Shown: positions 39,799 through 48,114 of the stretch, piece after piece
How the letters are laid out: each line of letters starts with the position of its first letter
How positions within the stretch are numbered: the stretch's first letter is position 1
Assembly: GCA_964353335.1 (NCBI GenBank)
Contig: CAYGVI010000003.1
Coordinates: forward strand, 62,001-126,000
Reading direction: 5' to 3'
Source: JAWAAW01 sp964353335
GTDB taxonomy: Archaea; Nanobdellota; Nanobdellia; Woesearchaeales; ARS49
Length of the DNA stretch: 64,000 bases
Translations under genes and position numbers: made by a program
Notes under the pieces: generated by a model
What the model saw: the letters and a program-made list of their open reading frames with translations, nothing else
Told to the model about the DNA's origin: nothing
Database searches by the model: none

Positions 39799-40622
39799 TG
39801 AAACAGGTTTTTATCGTCGGAGCGCTGCTATTGCTCGCAGCCTGCGCCAGAAACATCCCAATAGAAACAGGCCCTGAAATTGAGGCATACTTCTGCGAGA
39901 AAGAGAACTGCACAACAATGCTCGCGAACCTGATCAACAACGCAGAAAACGCAAAATGCGCATTATACGACGTTAGCATTCCGGAAATAAGGAATGCTTT
40001 GAAAAATATCGAGTGGAAGACAGAAGACGGCAAAAGCCCATTAATGCACAACAAATTCTGCATAATTAACAAGAGCGTTGTCTGGACAGGCTCCTGGAAC
40101 CCGACAAAAACAACAAGGGCAAACAATGCAGTAATAATACACTCACCAAGCCTTGCGAGAAATTATCTTGACGAATATGACGAGCTTCCTGGCGGCAGAA
40201 GGCACGTCATCCACCCTAAAGTCTCATACAACAACATAATCATAGAGAATTATTTCTGCCCAGAAGACAGGTGCAAGGAACATGTTCTGGAGCAGTTGCA
40301 GCCTGCCAAAAAGGAAATTGTGTTCATGCTCGCAGACCTGACTGACGAGGATATAATCAAGCAGTTGCAAAGGACAGACATCAAAGTAGAAGGAATAATT
40401 GACAAGTCTGAAAAAGACGCCCAAAAAGCGCTTCCTTTTGCAAAAACAGGAAACATCCACAGCAAGGTCTTTATTATTGACGCAAACACAGTCATAACAG
40501 GCTCTTACAACCCGACAAGAAACGGCAATGAATACAACGACGAAAACATCTTAATTATCCACGACTACGCAACAGCAAAGAAGTTTTTGGACGAATACCG
40601 CACCCTTGCCGGAGTTCAGTAG
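39798..40622 (+). CDS. phospholipase D-like lipoprotein
   Basis: 274 residues. Signal peptide with lipobox LLLAAC (MKQVFIVGALLLLAACARN). Two HKD-type half-sites: MHNKFCIINKSVVWTGSWNP (H-x-K-x-C/F) and IHSKVFIIDANTVITGSYNP followed by NEYNDEN. Thus one chain carries a complete pseudo-dimeric active site, facing outside. PLD-family enzymes cut phosphodiesters in lipids or nucleic acids; small secreted ones are often nucleases. The first site has N instead of D after the second strand (FCIIN). It is translationally coupled to the TtuA-like gene. Confidence 0.85.
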   Translation: MKQVFIVGALLLLAACARNIPIETGPEIEAYFCEKENCTTMLANLINNAENAKCALYDVSIPEIRNALKNIEWKTEDGKSPLMHNKFCIINKSVVWTGSWNPTKTTRANNAVIIHSPSLARNYLDEYDELPGGRRHVIHPKVSYNNIIIENYFCPEDRCKEHVLEQLQPAKKEIVFMLADLTDEDIIKQLQRTDIKVEGIIDKSEKDAQKALPFAKTGNIHSKVFIIDANTVITGSYNPTRNGNEYNDENILIIHDYATAKKFLDEYRTLAGVQ

Positions 40623-40652
40623 CTTTATAAAGCCCTCGACGGTATGTGTTCT

Positions 40653-41753
40653 ATGACAAATCTGTTCGCAGTTAAGATTACGTATGAGGGAAAGCCCTGC
40701 ATTTTCTGCGTTGCTGACTCTCAGGCAACAAACTCTTCTAACGGCACAAAGCACAGCGAGCAGAAACTGGTTCAGCGCGGGCATAACCTGATTATGGACA
40801 CAGGCCATGCAGGCATTGCTTATGAGGTATATGAAAAACTTCTCGGAAAAGACGGCACTGCGCCTGAAATCACAGAGCTTATCCTGAAGCTCACAGAGGA
40901 TTATGCAAAGCGTTATAATGGAAACATAAGAATGCACTCCGGATTTCTCGTTGCTGGAAAGGACAAGGACGGTGTGGGAATGTATTCAGTATCTGCAATT
41001 AACCATGAGAAGTCTGTCAGGGGAATATCCCCAATACCGCAGATGTATTCAGACGGAGTGGGCGGCTATCATGTAAGGCCCGCGTTCAACCGCGATATGG
41101 AAATGGGGTATACAAAGTATCCTGAAACGCCCCTTGAGGCAATGTTCATGTGCTTCAAGGCAGGGATGAAGGCCAATGATGACCTTGGTGTGGACAGCAA
41201 GCTGCAGTATGGATTTGTTTCAGGCGACACATCAAGGCTGCTTATGCCTGTGGGAATAAATCCTGTTTCTTTCGAGGATGTCAACATATACCACACAAAC
41301 ATTACAGGAGTCAAATTCGAACTGACAAAGGAGAATTGTTCAAAACTTGCCGAGGCATACACTCCAGAATTCAGGACTGAAGAGGCATTTTATCATGCTT
41401 TGGAAACAATGATGCACAGGCTTGATTCAATCGATGTCAGGTGCAACAGGCTGAACACAGAGCTTAAAACAGGAAAAGCACTGGCAGCAGAAACCAAGAA
41501 AAAGCAGGATGAGCTTAACCCGTGGGATCATGCGGTTCTTGATTACAAAATCAATCTGGAAAAGCTACAGGAGGCAAAAGCGCGCGTCCAGCCTTTTGTC
41601 GACGCATTCATGAAAGGCGGGCTTGACAATATTGTTCCTGTTGTCAGGGAATTTGACAAGCAGCAGGAAAAAGAATACGCAAATGCTTTGTCTTCGCTGG
41701 AAGCCCAAAGGTCAAGAGAAAGAGGAGACCCACCGGACGAACCACCTATCTAA
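40653..41753 (+). CDS. proteasome-beta-like Ntn-hydrolase-fold protein with helical tail
   Basis: 366 residues. Residues 1-200 follow the proteasome beta/HslV/Anbu order: MTNLFAVKITYEGKPCIFCV, ADSQAT (like ADxRAT, Asp17), a lysine in KHSEQKL, DTGHAG, FLVAGKDKDGVGMYSVSA, SDGVGGYH and TPLEAMFMCFKAGMKANDDL. Thr lies directly after Met, so methionine removal would expose a possible catalytic Thr1. Residues about 235-366 are a helical/coiled-coil extension ending in a proline-rich tail. TTTATAAA (40624-40631) is 25.5 nt from ATG 40653 and supports this start over the ATG three codons earlier. Substrate unknown. Confidence 0.6.
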   Translation: MTNLFAVKITYEGKPCIFCVADSQATNSSNGTKHSEQKLVQRGHNLIMDTGHAGIAYEVYEKLLGKDGTAPEITELILKLTEDYAKRYNGNIRMHSGFLVAGKDKDGVGMYSVSAINHEKSVRGISPIPQMYSDGVGGYHVRPAFNRDMEMGYTKYPETPLEAMFMCFKAGMKANDDLGVDSKLQYGFVSGDTSRLLMPVGINPVSFEDVNIYHTNITGVKFELTKENCSKLAEAYTPEFRTEEAFYHALETMMHRLDSIDVRCNRLNTELKTGKALAAETKKKQDELNPWDHAVLDYKINLEKLQEAKARVQPFVDAFMKGGLDNIVPVVREFDKQQEKEYANALSSLEAQRSRERGDPPDEPPI

Positions 41754-42218
41754 TCACTTTATCAGCTGATGCTTTCTAAGAAGTTCTTTCAGTCTTTCAA
41801 ATTCAGAGCCTGACTTGAACTCGCTCATCTTCTCAGGCGGCAATTGCTTAATCACATAAAGCGCGATTTTTGCGATTTCCTTCATATCCTGCATATTCTC
41901 GTCCTTGACAAGCATCTGCTGGACTTCCTCTGCAGGCACATTTGCAGGCGCTTTTTCGCCCTTGCCCACAAGCCCAAGAGACTCAAGAATCCTTGTCAAA
42001 GCCCCTTTCTTCTCAAAAATATCTTCCTCGCCAGGCATTGTTTCAGGAATTTCTGCAGGGCTTCCCTCCTCATACTTCTGCACTTCCGGAGGTAGTTCTG
42101 GTTCTGGCATTTTTTTCTTCCTCTTGAACGCGCCGAATATGTCAGGGAATTTAATTCTTGCCCTGCGGCGCTGGGAAATGTACTGCTCTAGTTCTTTCTC
42201 AAATTCTCCCCTTGTCAT
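41754..42218 (-). CDS. unrecognised charged protein
   Basis: 154 residues. A basic N-terminal stretch (SQRRRARIKFPDIFGAFKRK), a proline/glutamate-rich middle likely disordered, and a helical C-terminal third (MQDMKEIAKIALYVIKQLPP). No cysteine and no membrane segment. A minus-strand TTAATAAA near 42244-42251 lies about 29 nt from the ATG. The double-hairpin repeat copy B sits just upstream of that promoter. Its stop abuts the end of the Ntn-like gene. No family recognised. Confidence 0.55.
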   Translation of the reverse strand: MTRGEFEKELEQYISQRRRARIKFPDIFGAFKRKKKMPEPELPPEVQKYEEGSPAEIPETMPGEEDIFEKKGALTRILESLGLVGKGEKAPANVPAEEVQQMLVKDENMQDMKEIAKIALYVIKQLPPEKMSEFKSGSEFERLKELLRKHQLIK

Positions 42219-42255
42219 CCCTCTGCGTGCTTGACGCTTCTGGTTTATTAATGTG

Positions 42256-42315
42256 TCGGAAACACCGACGTGTTTCCGAGCACGCTCAAGAACCCCTAGC
42301 GTCGGTGGTTCTTGA
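42256..42315. repeat. double-hairpin repeat, copy B
   Basis: TCGGAAACAC (42256-42265) pairs perfectly with GTGTTTCCGA (42270-42279); GAGCACGCTC (42278-42287) follows; then TCAAGAACC (42286-42294) pairs with GGTTCTTGA (42307-42315). Order, orientation and stem sequences match copy A at 14399-14507, but the loops are shorter. It lies between divergent genes, outside both predicted transcripts. Confidence 0.6.
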
Positions 42316-42451
42316 CGTTTTGGCTAATCACCGTTTATATACTTCTATGTATTATAAACAGAATATCACCTTATCTAAGATATATATCCAAATAGCCATA
42401 AAACCAGCTCTGCGGATTAAATTTATAAACATCCTGCAGTTAACCAAGAAT

Positions 42452-42721
42452 ATGAACATACTGCTTACAGGCGCGCTTATAGGCGGATTGGGCGGTTTGC
42501 TGAGGTCAATCATAGGGCTTGGCAAATCATTGGCTGCAAAGCGAAGAATCCGCTGGCCTTATTTCTTCATAACAGTGCTCCTCGCAGTGATTATAGGATT
42601 AATCCTCGGCGCACTGACAAGCGTGAGCAGGCCGATTGCTTTCCTTGCAGGCTATGGAGGAACTGACATTCTTGAAGGCATTGGCAAGGTCATAAAGATT
42701 ATTCCGGTGGAAATAAAGTGA
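42452..42721 (+). CDS. small membrane protein
   Basis: 89 residues with three likely membrane segments, about 3-20, 36-57 and 62-80, and glycine-rich helix contacts (GALIGGLGGLL). A basic loop, KSLAAKRRIRW, lies between the first two. TTTATAAA at 42422-42429 is 26.5 nt from ATG 42452, so the start is well supported and the mRNA leaderless. It overlaps the hydrolase gene by 4 nt (GTGA). The layout recalls small holin-like or YrvD-like proteins; function unknown. Confidence 0.65.
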   Translation: MNILLTGALIGGLGGLLRSIIGLGKSLAAKRRIRWPYFFITVLLAVIIGLILGALTSVSRPIAFLAGYGGTDILEGIGKVIKIIPVEIK

Positions 42722-43275
42722 AGCGGGCAATAATTGTCCACGGCTGGTCAGACAACCCTGAAGGCTCGTGGTTTCCCTGGCTGAAAAGAAAGCTGGAAGA
42801 AAAAGGCATGAAAGTTGAAGTGCCAGCAATGCCTGACACAGACATTCCAAAAATTGACGCCTGGGTAAAAAAGCTGGAAGAAACAATTGGAAAGCCTGAC
42901 AGGGACACTTTTCTCATCGGACACAGCATTGGCTGCCAGGCAATAATGCGCTATTTGGAAAAAACAAATGCAAAAGTGGGCGGTATCTTGTTTGTTGCAG
43001 GCTGGTTCACGCTAAAAGACCTTGGAAACGATGAAAAAATCATAGCAAAGCCCTGGCTGGAAACAAAGATAGACACTGACAAAGTAAAAACAAACAGGAT
43101 AATTGCAATTTTCTGCGACGATGACCCTTATGTGCCAATAACAGACGCAGAAACATTCAAAAATCGCCTCAATGCTGAAACAATCACAGTCACAGGCAAA
43201 GGCCACTTCTCAGGCGAAGACGGAGTCACAGAACTTCCAGAAGCATTGGAAGCAATCCTAACCCTCAGTCGCTGA
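42718..43275 (+). CDS. RBBP9/YdeN-type serine hydrolase
   Basis: 185 residues, the usual size. VHGWSDNPEGSWFPWLK at the N-terminus, the nucleophile elbow LIGHSIGCQAIM (G-H-S-x-G, Ser about 69), the acid in FCDDDPYVPI, and the histidine in VTGKGHFSGED complete the catalytic triad. Family members are small alpha/beta hydrolases of mostly unknown substrate. The start is GTG 42718, overlapping the membrane-protein stop as GTGA, which couples the two genes. Confidence 0.88.
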   Translation: MKRAIIVHGWSDNPEGSWFPWLKRKLEEKGMKVEVPAMPDTDIPKIDAWVKKLEETIGKPDRDTFLIGHSIGCQAIMRYLEKTNAKVGGILFVAGWFTLKDLGNDEKIIAKPWLETKIDTDKVKTNRIIAIFCDDDPYVPITDAETFKNRLNAETITVTGKGHFSGEDGVTELPEALEAILTLSR

Positions 43276-43486
43276 ACAAATCCTCAAATTCTTTTATCTT
43301 GCGCCTTGCCTTCCCTGCGTATATCGCCTCGAGCCAGTGCTGTTTGTCTTTCTTGCTGGCTTTTCTCCAGACGTGCTGTGCAAGAATAAATCTGGCCAAA
43401 GCAGAAACAGCAATTTCTTTTTTCTTGGCTTCTTTCTTAAGCGCGTTAAGAATTTCAGGCGGCAATGAAGTGTAAAGTCTTGCCAT
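43265..43486 (-). CDS. ribbon-helix-helix-like small protein
   Basis: 73 residues. MARLYTSLPPEILNALKKEA is the beta-strand and first helix of a ribbon-helix-helix (CopG/Arc type) fold, and KKKEIAVSALARFILAQHVW the turn and second helix; the C-terminal part is a charged helix. It may bind DNA or act as an antitoxin; no toxin gene is adjacent. ATG 43486 is 5 nt after the stop of the upstream lipoprotein gene, so they share a transcript. Its end overlaps the convergent hydrolase gene by 11 nt. Confidence 0.65.
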   Translation of the reverse strand: MARLYTSLPPEILNALKKEAKKKEIAVSALARFILAQHVWRKASKKDKQHWLEAIYAGKARRKIKEFEDLFSD

Positions 43487-43488
43487 TT

Positions 43489-44355
43489 TCAGTAAATCGG
43501 CTTGTAGAATGCCTCATTCGGCGAAATCTGGTCCCTTGAACGGTGGATGACATCCTCTGGCCTGACGCGGTTTATCACAAGGTTGTCGAAAGCATACATC
43601 TCAAGCGGGCCCTTTACAACGCGTATCGGAAGTCCTGCATCAGGGAAGAAGAACATCTCAATTCCGTCCTTAAACACAACGCGCGTTGTTTCCACGCTGT
43701 TCAGGAAATATTTCCCGTGCTCCTCGTCTCCGACAGCAAGGCGCAGGTATTCTGCCAGCCAGTCATCAGGCATCTTTATCACAAATTCATCATATGAAAG
43801 GTTGAATGCCTTGTCCATCAGCTTCAGGCTGTCGCATTCCCTTCTGACTTCATCGCTAAACCCGAAGCAGTATCCTGTTGCTGTCTTGTCAGTGCGGTCA
43901 AAAATAAGCTCGTCAACAAAAATCTCAGAATACTTGACTTCAGAAAGGACAATATTGCGCTTGTTAATCGCGGTTCTTGGCAGATATCTGATTTTGTCGC
44001 CGCGCACATAGAACGTGCCCTTTGAAGTCTTGAACTGGTAAGAGTCAATTGTTTTGTAAGTATTCATCATGTCGCCGACAACTGTTGTCTTGTTTCGCTG
44101 TGGAAGCGGCTCTGGATGCGTAATTGCCTCAACAATCCTCTCTTCTTCTGCCTTGATTACCTTCTCTTTTACACCGTCATCAAACGCCTGCTGTCTTTCA
44201 ACCTGCACCTGCCCCCTGTCAACAACAACCTGCTCAGAAGGTGCTGCAACAACAGGCTCTGTAACTGTCTCATTTGGCACTGCCGGCGCCTGCTCCTTGG
44301 GCGCGCCGCAGGCTACAAGCATCAAAAGAACAAACAATGCAAGCAGTTTCCTCAT
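43489..44355 (-). CDS. lipoprotein, paralogue 1 of a tandem pair
   Basis: 288 residues. MRKLLALFVLLMLVACGAPK has a lipobox (LVAC). After a linker, the domain about 100-280 contains TATGYCFGFSDEVRRECD and MPDDWLAEYLRLAV, and VFKDGIEMFFFPDAGLPIRV. The next gene upstream encodes a relative with the same landmarks (AVGVCEGRDDNIKRQC, LPEDWLVDYQNL, DPTIGLPLAVV). Two conserved cysteines probably form a disulfide. Both proteins should sit on the outer face of the membrane. ATG 44355 is about 26 nt from a TATATTAA element. Function unknown. Confidence 0.7.
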   Translation of the reverse strand: MRKLLALFVLLMLVACGAPKEQAPAVPNETVTEPVVAAPSEQVVVDRGQVQVERQQAFDDGVKEKVIKAEEERIVEAITHPEPLPQRNKTTVVGDMMNTYKTIDSYQFKTSKGTFYVRGDKIRYLPRTAINKRNIVLSEVKYSEIFVDELIFDRTDKTATGYCFGFSDEVRRECDSLKLMDKAFNLSYDEFVIKMPDDWLAEYLRLAVGDEEHGKYFLNSVETTRVVFKDGIEMFFFPDAGLPIRVVKGPLEMYAFDNLVINRVRPEDVIHRSRDQISPNEAFYKPIY

Positions 44356-44390
44356 ATACAATCAACACTCTCTCTCCTATTATATTAATT

Positions 44391-45194
44391 TTACTCAGGA
44401 ACCATCTTCTGGCCGAATCCAAGCGAGTTCTTTGACAGGCGCTCGTACTTGTACTCAATGCCGTTGTCAACAACTGCGAGAGGCAGGCCAATGGTTGGGT
44501 CAATGTAAACATCAACAATTCTGGTCTGGCTCTGGTGCTTCAAATGCACTGTATCGCGGTCAGATACGAGCTTGGGGGCGTCAGCAACAGTCATGTAAAG
44601 GTTCTGGTAATCAACAAGCCAGTCTTCTGGCAGCTGAATCTTGACCTGAACATATGGCATTGCAAACTTCGTGCCAAGCGCGTTCTGCTGTAAACACTGC
44701 CTCTTTATGTTGTCATCGCGGCCCTCGCACACTCCGACTGCAGTGCGGTTCTCAAGGTCAAGGTAAATCGTGTCAATGAAAGGCGCGTGGTACATGTTCT
44801 CCAGGACCCTGAAGGGTATTATCTTTGCCCTCTTTCCCTCAACAAACCACTGGTCTCCCTTGTAATTGAACTTGTAATTCTTTGCCTCCTTCCTGAAAAT
44901 CACCTGATACTTGGTGATGCTTGGAGGCGCTTCTGGCTGCCTCTCAAAGAATGATTTTTCTGACTCATTTTCCTCAACAGACGGCACAACAGGAGGCTGA
45001 GCAACAGCAGGAGCTGTCACTTTTTCCTCAGGAGGATGCTCAACAACAATATTAGGATTTGCAGCAGGCTGGGGCGCCGGAACAGCAGGCGCAGCCGGCT
45101 CAGAAGGCGTGACAGGCACGTCCTCAATAACAACCGGCTTGCAAGCCACAAGAACAATAACCGCCAATATTGCTATAATTAGTCCCCAACGCAT
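44391..45194 (-). CDS. lipoprotein, paralogue 2 of a tandem pair
   Basis: 267 residues. MRWGLIIAILAVIVLVACKP is a signal peptide with lipobox VAC. A proline/alanine-rich linker (APAVPAPQPAANPN) leads to a domain homologous to the neighbour at 43489-44355, sharing the cysteine pair and the PEDWL-type motif. ATG 45194 is exactly 26.5 nt from the palindromic TATA box ATTTATAAAT (45216-45225), which rejects two upstream in-frame starts. The Nudix gene starts divergently from the same box. Confidence 0.7.
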   Translation of the reverse strand: MRWGLIIAILAVIVLVACKPVVIEDVPVTPSEPAAPAVPAPQPAANPNIVVEHPPEEKVTAPAVAQPPVVPSVEENESEKSFFERQPEAPPSITKYQVIFRKEAKNYKFNYKGDQWFVEGKRAKIIPFRVLENMYHAPFIDTIYLDLENRTAVGVCEGRDDNIKRQCLQQNALGTKFAMPYVQVKIQLPEDWLVDYQNLYMTVADAPKLVSDRDTVHLKHQSQTRIVDVYIDPTIGLPLAVVDNGIEYKYERLSKNSLGFGQKMVPE

Positions 45195-45215
45195 GCGTTT
45201 TGGCAGTAAGGCAGG

Positions 45216-45225
45216 ATTTATAAAT
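45216..45225. promoter_or_regulatory. shared palindromic TATA box, symmetric divergent promoter
   Basis: ATTTATAAAT, centre 45220.5. The minus-strand ATG (45194) and the plus-strand ATG (45247) are each 26.5 nt from the centre, the same geometry as at 26875-26882. Confidence 0.6.
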
Positions 45226-45246
45226 CTACGCATCTCCTCGCACGCC

Positions 45247-45681
45247 ATGCCCAAGGAGGAGAAAAGCGCAGGAGTTGTAATATTCAGGCGCGAGGGAAAG
45301 GAAATCCTCTACCTGCTTTTGTTCAAGAAGTACAAGACAGAATACTGGGACCTTGCAAAAGGCCACATTGAGAAGGGCGAGGCCCCTGTTGAGACAGCAA
45401 AAAGGGAGGCAATGGAAGAGACAGGCATCACAACCCTCAAATTCATTTCCGGCTTTGAGGAAAAACTCAGCTGGCTGTACAAACTCGAAGGAAAGCTTAT
45501 CAGCAAGACAGTGACTTATTACCTTGCTGAAACGCAGGCAAAAGAGGCAAAAATCTCATCAGAACACCTGAAATCAGGCTGGTTCACGCTTGAAGAAGCA
45601 GAAAAGGTATTAAAGCACAAAGATGCAAAGGAGCTTTTGAGGAAAGCGCAGAAATTCCTTGACAAAGATGAAAAACTCTGA
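45247..45681 (+). CDS. Nudix hydrolase (Ap4A-hydrolase-like)
   Basis: 144 residues, standard size. The N-terminal KSAGVVIFRREGKEILYLLL and DLAKGHIEKGE precede the Nudix box, which ends KREAMEETGI and keeps G, E, R-E and E-E-x-G-I. Asymmetrical diadenosine tetraphosphatases share this size and the WDLAKGHIE phrase, so hydrolysis of dinucleoside polyphosphates is the best guess. Start fixed by the shared TATA box. Its last 14 nt overlap the PolX gene, so the two are one transcription unit. Confidence 0.88.
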   Translation: MPKEEKSAGVVIFRREGKEILYLLLFKKYKTEYWDLAKGHIEKGEAPVETAKREAMEETGITTLKFISGFEEKLSWLYKLEGKLISKTVTYYLAETQAKEAKISSEHLKSGWFTLEEAEKVLKHKDAKELLRKAQKFLDKDEKL

Positions 45682-47383
45682 AATCGCTGACATTTTCTTT
45701 GAAATGGCTGACCTGCTGGACATGCAGGGAGTGCAGTGGAAGCCCCGCGCTTACAGGAACGCGGCAAGGGCAGTTGATTCTAGCGGCGATATTGAGATAA
45801 TCCTGAAAAAAGGCGGAAAAAAAGCCCTGATGGAAATCCAGGGAGTGGGCGAAGCATTGGCTGACAAGATAATAGAGTATGTTCAGACAGGAAAAATAAA
45901 GGAATACGAGCGCCTGACAGGAAAACTGCCAGAAGGAGTGCACGCAATGATGCACATAATGGGCGTTGGTCCGAAAAAAGCCTGGCGCCTGTACAAGGAG
46001 CTCGGCATCAAGGGCGTTGACCAGCTTGAAAAGGCGTGCAAAAAAGGAAAACTAAGAACTCACAAGGGCTTTGGCGCGAAAACAGAGGAAGACATACTCA
46101 AAGGCATAGCAACACTGAGAACAGGTCAGGAAAGAATCCTCCTCGGAAGGGCATGGGTTATCAGCCAGGAAATAATTAACCGCCTAAAAAAGCTGAAGCA
46201 AATCAGTGCAATAGAACCAGCTGGCTCATTAAGGAGAATGCAGGAAACAATCGGAGACATAGACATCCTTGTTATCTCGTCAAATCCTGAAATCGTAATG
46301 AACACATTCACCACAATGCCAGATGTTGTCCGCGTGCTTGCAAAAGGGCAGACAAAGAGCTCTGTCCAGTTGAAAGAGGGCGTTAGCGCAGATGTCCGCG
46401 TGCTTGAGCCAAAGAGCTTTGGAGCTGCACTGCAATACTTTACAGGAAACAAGGAGCATAATATTGCTGTGCGCCAGATTGCAATAAAGAAAGGCTTGAA
46501 GCTCAGCGAGTATGGCTTGTTCAGGAAAAACAAGCAGATAGCAGGAAAAACAGAGGAAGAAGTTTACAAAAAGCTCGGCCTTGAATGGATTCCTCCTGAA
46601 TTAAGGCAGAATGCAGGCGAAATAGAAGCTGCAAAAAACAAAAGCCTTCCCAAGCTTGTCAGCTATGACTCAATCAGGGGAGATTTGCACATGCATACAG
46701 GTTATAGCGACGGTGTAAACACCCCTGAGGAAATGATTCAGGCAGCGATAAAGATGGGCTATGAGTACGTTGCAATCACAGACCACAGCAAAAGCGAGCA
46801 CATTGCCCACGGAATGGAGGAAAAGCGGCTCGCAAAGTACATCGCGGAAATAAACAAGCTGAAAAACAAGTATGCAGATAAAATTGCAGTGCTTTGCGGC
46901 TCAGAAGTCAACATTATGAATGACGGCTCGCTTGATTATGCCAAAAAAATCCTCAACCAGCTTGACTGGGTTGTGGGCTCAGTGCATTCAGGATTCAAAA
47001 CACCAAAAGATGTTATGACCAAGCGCATCATCACTGCGATTGAAAGCGGAAACATGAATGTGCTTGCCCATCCGACAGGCAGGCTAATAGGCATAAGAAA
47101 CCCCTATGAAGTCGACATCAATAAGGTAATCAAAACTGCCAAGGAAAACAATGTTGCCTTGGAAATAAACGCATTCCCAGCAAGGCTTGACCTGAAAGAC
47201 ACGCACATAAGAATGGCTGTTGAGGCAGGCGCAAAGCTCTGCATTGGCACTGATTCGCACAACACAAACCATCTTCCCCTGATGAAGTTCGGCATTGCAC
47301 AGGCAAGGCGGGGCTGGGCAGGGGAAAAAGACATAATTAACACTTTGCCGTGGAAGAAGTTAGAAAAGTATATAAGGCGATAA
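45668..47383 (+). CDS. polX: family X DNA polymerase with PHP domain
   Basis: 571 residues, normal for bacterial/archaeal PolX. Order: helix-hairpin-helix 8-kDa domain (ALMEIQGVGEALADKIIEYV); second helix-hairpin-helix (MHIMGVGPKKAWRLY); polymerase palm with GSLRRMQETIGDIDILVIS (catalytic D-x-D) and the third Asp near SADVRVLEP; PHP domain with DLHMHTGYSDG, AITDHSKSEH and the late H in GTDSHNTNHLP, giving the metal-binding 3'-5' exonuclease or phosphoesterase. It fills short gaps in base-excision repair. ATG 45668 is preferred to a TTG three codons earlier. Confidence 0.93.
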   Translation: MKNSEIADIFFEMADLLDMQGVQWKPRAYRNAARAVDSSGDIEIILKKGGKKALMEIQGVGEALADKIIEYVQTGKIKEYERLTGKLPEGVHAMMHIMGVGPKKAWRLYKELGIKGVDQLEKACKKGKLRTHKGFGAKTEEDILKGIATLRTGQERILLGRAWVISQEIINRLKKLKQISAIEPAGSLRRMQETIGDIDILVISSNPEIVMNTFTTMPDVVRVLAKGQTKSSVQLKEGVSADVRVLEPKSFGAALQYFTGNKEHNIAVRQIAIKKGLKLSEYGLFRKNKQIAGKTEEEVYKKLGLEWIPPELRQNAGEIEAAKNKSLPKLVSYDSIRGDLHMHTGYSDGVNTPEEMIQAAIKMGYEYVAITDHSKSEHIAHGMEEKRLAKYIAEINKLKNKYADKIAVLCGSEVNIMNDGSLDYAKKILNQLDWVVGSVHSGFKTPKDVMTKRIITAIESGNMNVLAHPTGRLIGIRNPYEVDINKVIKTAKENNVALEINAFPARLDLKDTHIRMAVEAGAKLCIGTDSHNTNHLPLMKFGIAQARRGWAGEKDIINTLPWKKLEKYIRR

Positions 47384-47399
47384 ACAAAGAGGATAAAAA

Positions 47400-47672
47400 A
47401 TGACCTTCAAAGAAGTTCTAAAGCAAAAAGTGCCTGCGCATTTGCAGCAGACTCCTGAATTCCCGATAATCATGAAAATGATTCAGGGCGAAAAAATAAC
47501 AGGCGCTGAAAGCCTGAGGCACTGGCTTAATGTCGAGATGCAAAAGTGCAAAAACGACCTCAAGGAGTTTGACCAGGCAGGCTCAACAATGAACCGCAAG
47601 CGCGTGCGCTGCGCAGACAAAATGCAGCTCCTTAACCTCGTCCAGGACAAGATTTTACCTTACGTGAAATAA
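47400..47672 (+). CDS. small unrecognised helical protein
   Basis: 90 residues. MTFKEVLKQKVPAHLQQTPE leads to a helical body with two cysteines (C50, C71) and a basic patch NRKRVRCADK. AGAGGA precedes the ATG. It is 16 nt after polX and overlaps DUF192 by 1 nt, so Nudix-polX-this gene-DUF192 may be one operon. Likely soluble; no family recognised. Confidence 0.65.
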   Translation: MTFKEVLKQKVPAHLQQTPEFPIIMKMIQGEKITGAESLRHWLNVEMQKCKNDLKEFDQAGSTMNRKRVRCADKMQLLNLVQDKILPYVK

Positions 47673-48013
47673 TGATTAAGAACATCACCAAAGACAAAAT
47701 TCTCGCGCAAAACTGCAATATTTGCAGGAATTTTCTCACAAGAGGGCTTGGATTGATGTTCAGGAAGAAAATGACACCGACAGTCCTTGCCTTCAGAAAG
47801 CAAAACACAGCTGCAATCCACACTTATTTTGTAAAACACTACCTTGACATCCTCTTCCTGAATGACCAGTGGGAAGTCATAGACCTCATAGAAGGCCTGC
47901 AGCCAAAGAACTTCTACACCCCAAAGCATAAGGCGATGTTTGTCGTCGAGCTGCCAGAAGGCGCAATAGCAAAATCAAAGACTTCAGTAGGCGATGTGAT
48001 AAACTTTAAATAG
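47672..48013 (+). CDS. DUF192 family protein
   Basis: 113 residues, normal length but without the usual signal peptide. The DUF192 pattern is clear: RGLGLMFRKKMTPTVLAF, HTYFVKHYLDILFLNDQWEV, LQPKNFYTPKHKAMFVVELP and the final VGDVINF. Structures exist but the biochemical role is unknown. A 1-nt overlap couples it to the previous gene. The TATA box of tRNA-Trp (CTTTAAAT, 48004-48011) lies within its last codons. Confidence 0.9.
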   Translation: MIKNITKDKILAQNCNICRNFLTRGLGLMFRKKMTPTVLAFRKQNTAAIHTYFVKHYLDILFLNDQWEVIDLIEGLQPKNFYTPKHKAMFVVELPEGAIAKSKTSVGDVINFK

Positions 48014-48023
48014 GGCACAAGAA

Positions 48024-48038
48024 GTTATTCTCAATAAC
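48024..48038 (+). other. perfect hairpin directly before tRNA-Trp
   Basis: GTTATT-CTC-AATAAC, 6 bp with a 3-nt loop, ends at the base before the mature tRNA. The predicted transcript start near 48034 would cut through it, so it is more likely a DNA-level or upstream-transcript feature than a tRNA leader structure. Confidence 0.3.
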
Positions 48039-48113
48039 GGGAGTGTAGTATAACTTGGCTTAGTATAGGGGCCTCCAGAGCCTCGGATCGGGGTTCAAAT
48101 CCCTGCACTCCCA
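48039..48113 (+). tRNA. tRNA-Trp (CCA)
   Basis: 75 nt. Acceptor GGGAGTG pairs with CACTCCC, with discriminator A48113. The anticodon stem GGGGC/GCCTC holds the loop CTCCAGA, giving anticodon CCA (Trp). The T arm is CGGGG-TTCAAAT-CCCTG with one G-T pair; the D stem GTAT/GTAT is weak with two G-T pairs. No intron is present, although archaeal tRNA-Trp often has one, and no CCA is encoded. A TATA element at 48004-48011 lies about 31 nt upstream. The next gene ends 1 nt beyond it on the other strand. Confidence 0.93.
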
Positions 48114-48114
48114 C

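Noticed and set aside
48039..48113. Intron in tRNA-Trp
   Set aside because: All arms pair and fold with a 75-nt continuous sequence, so no intron needs to be assumed.
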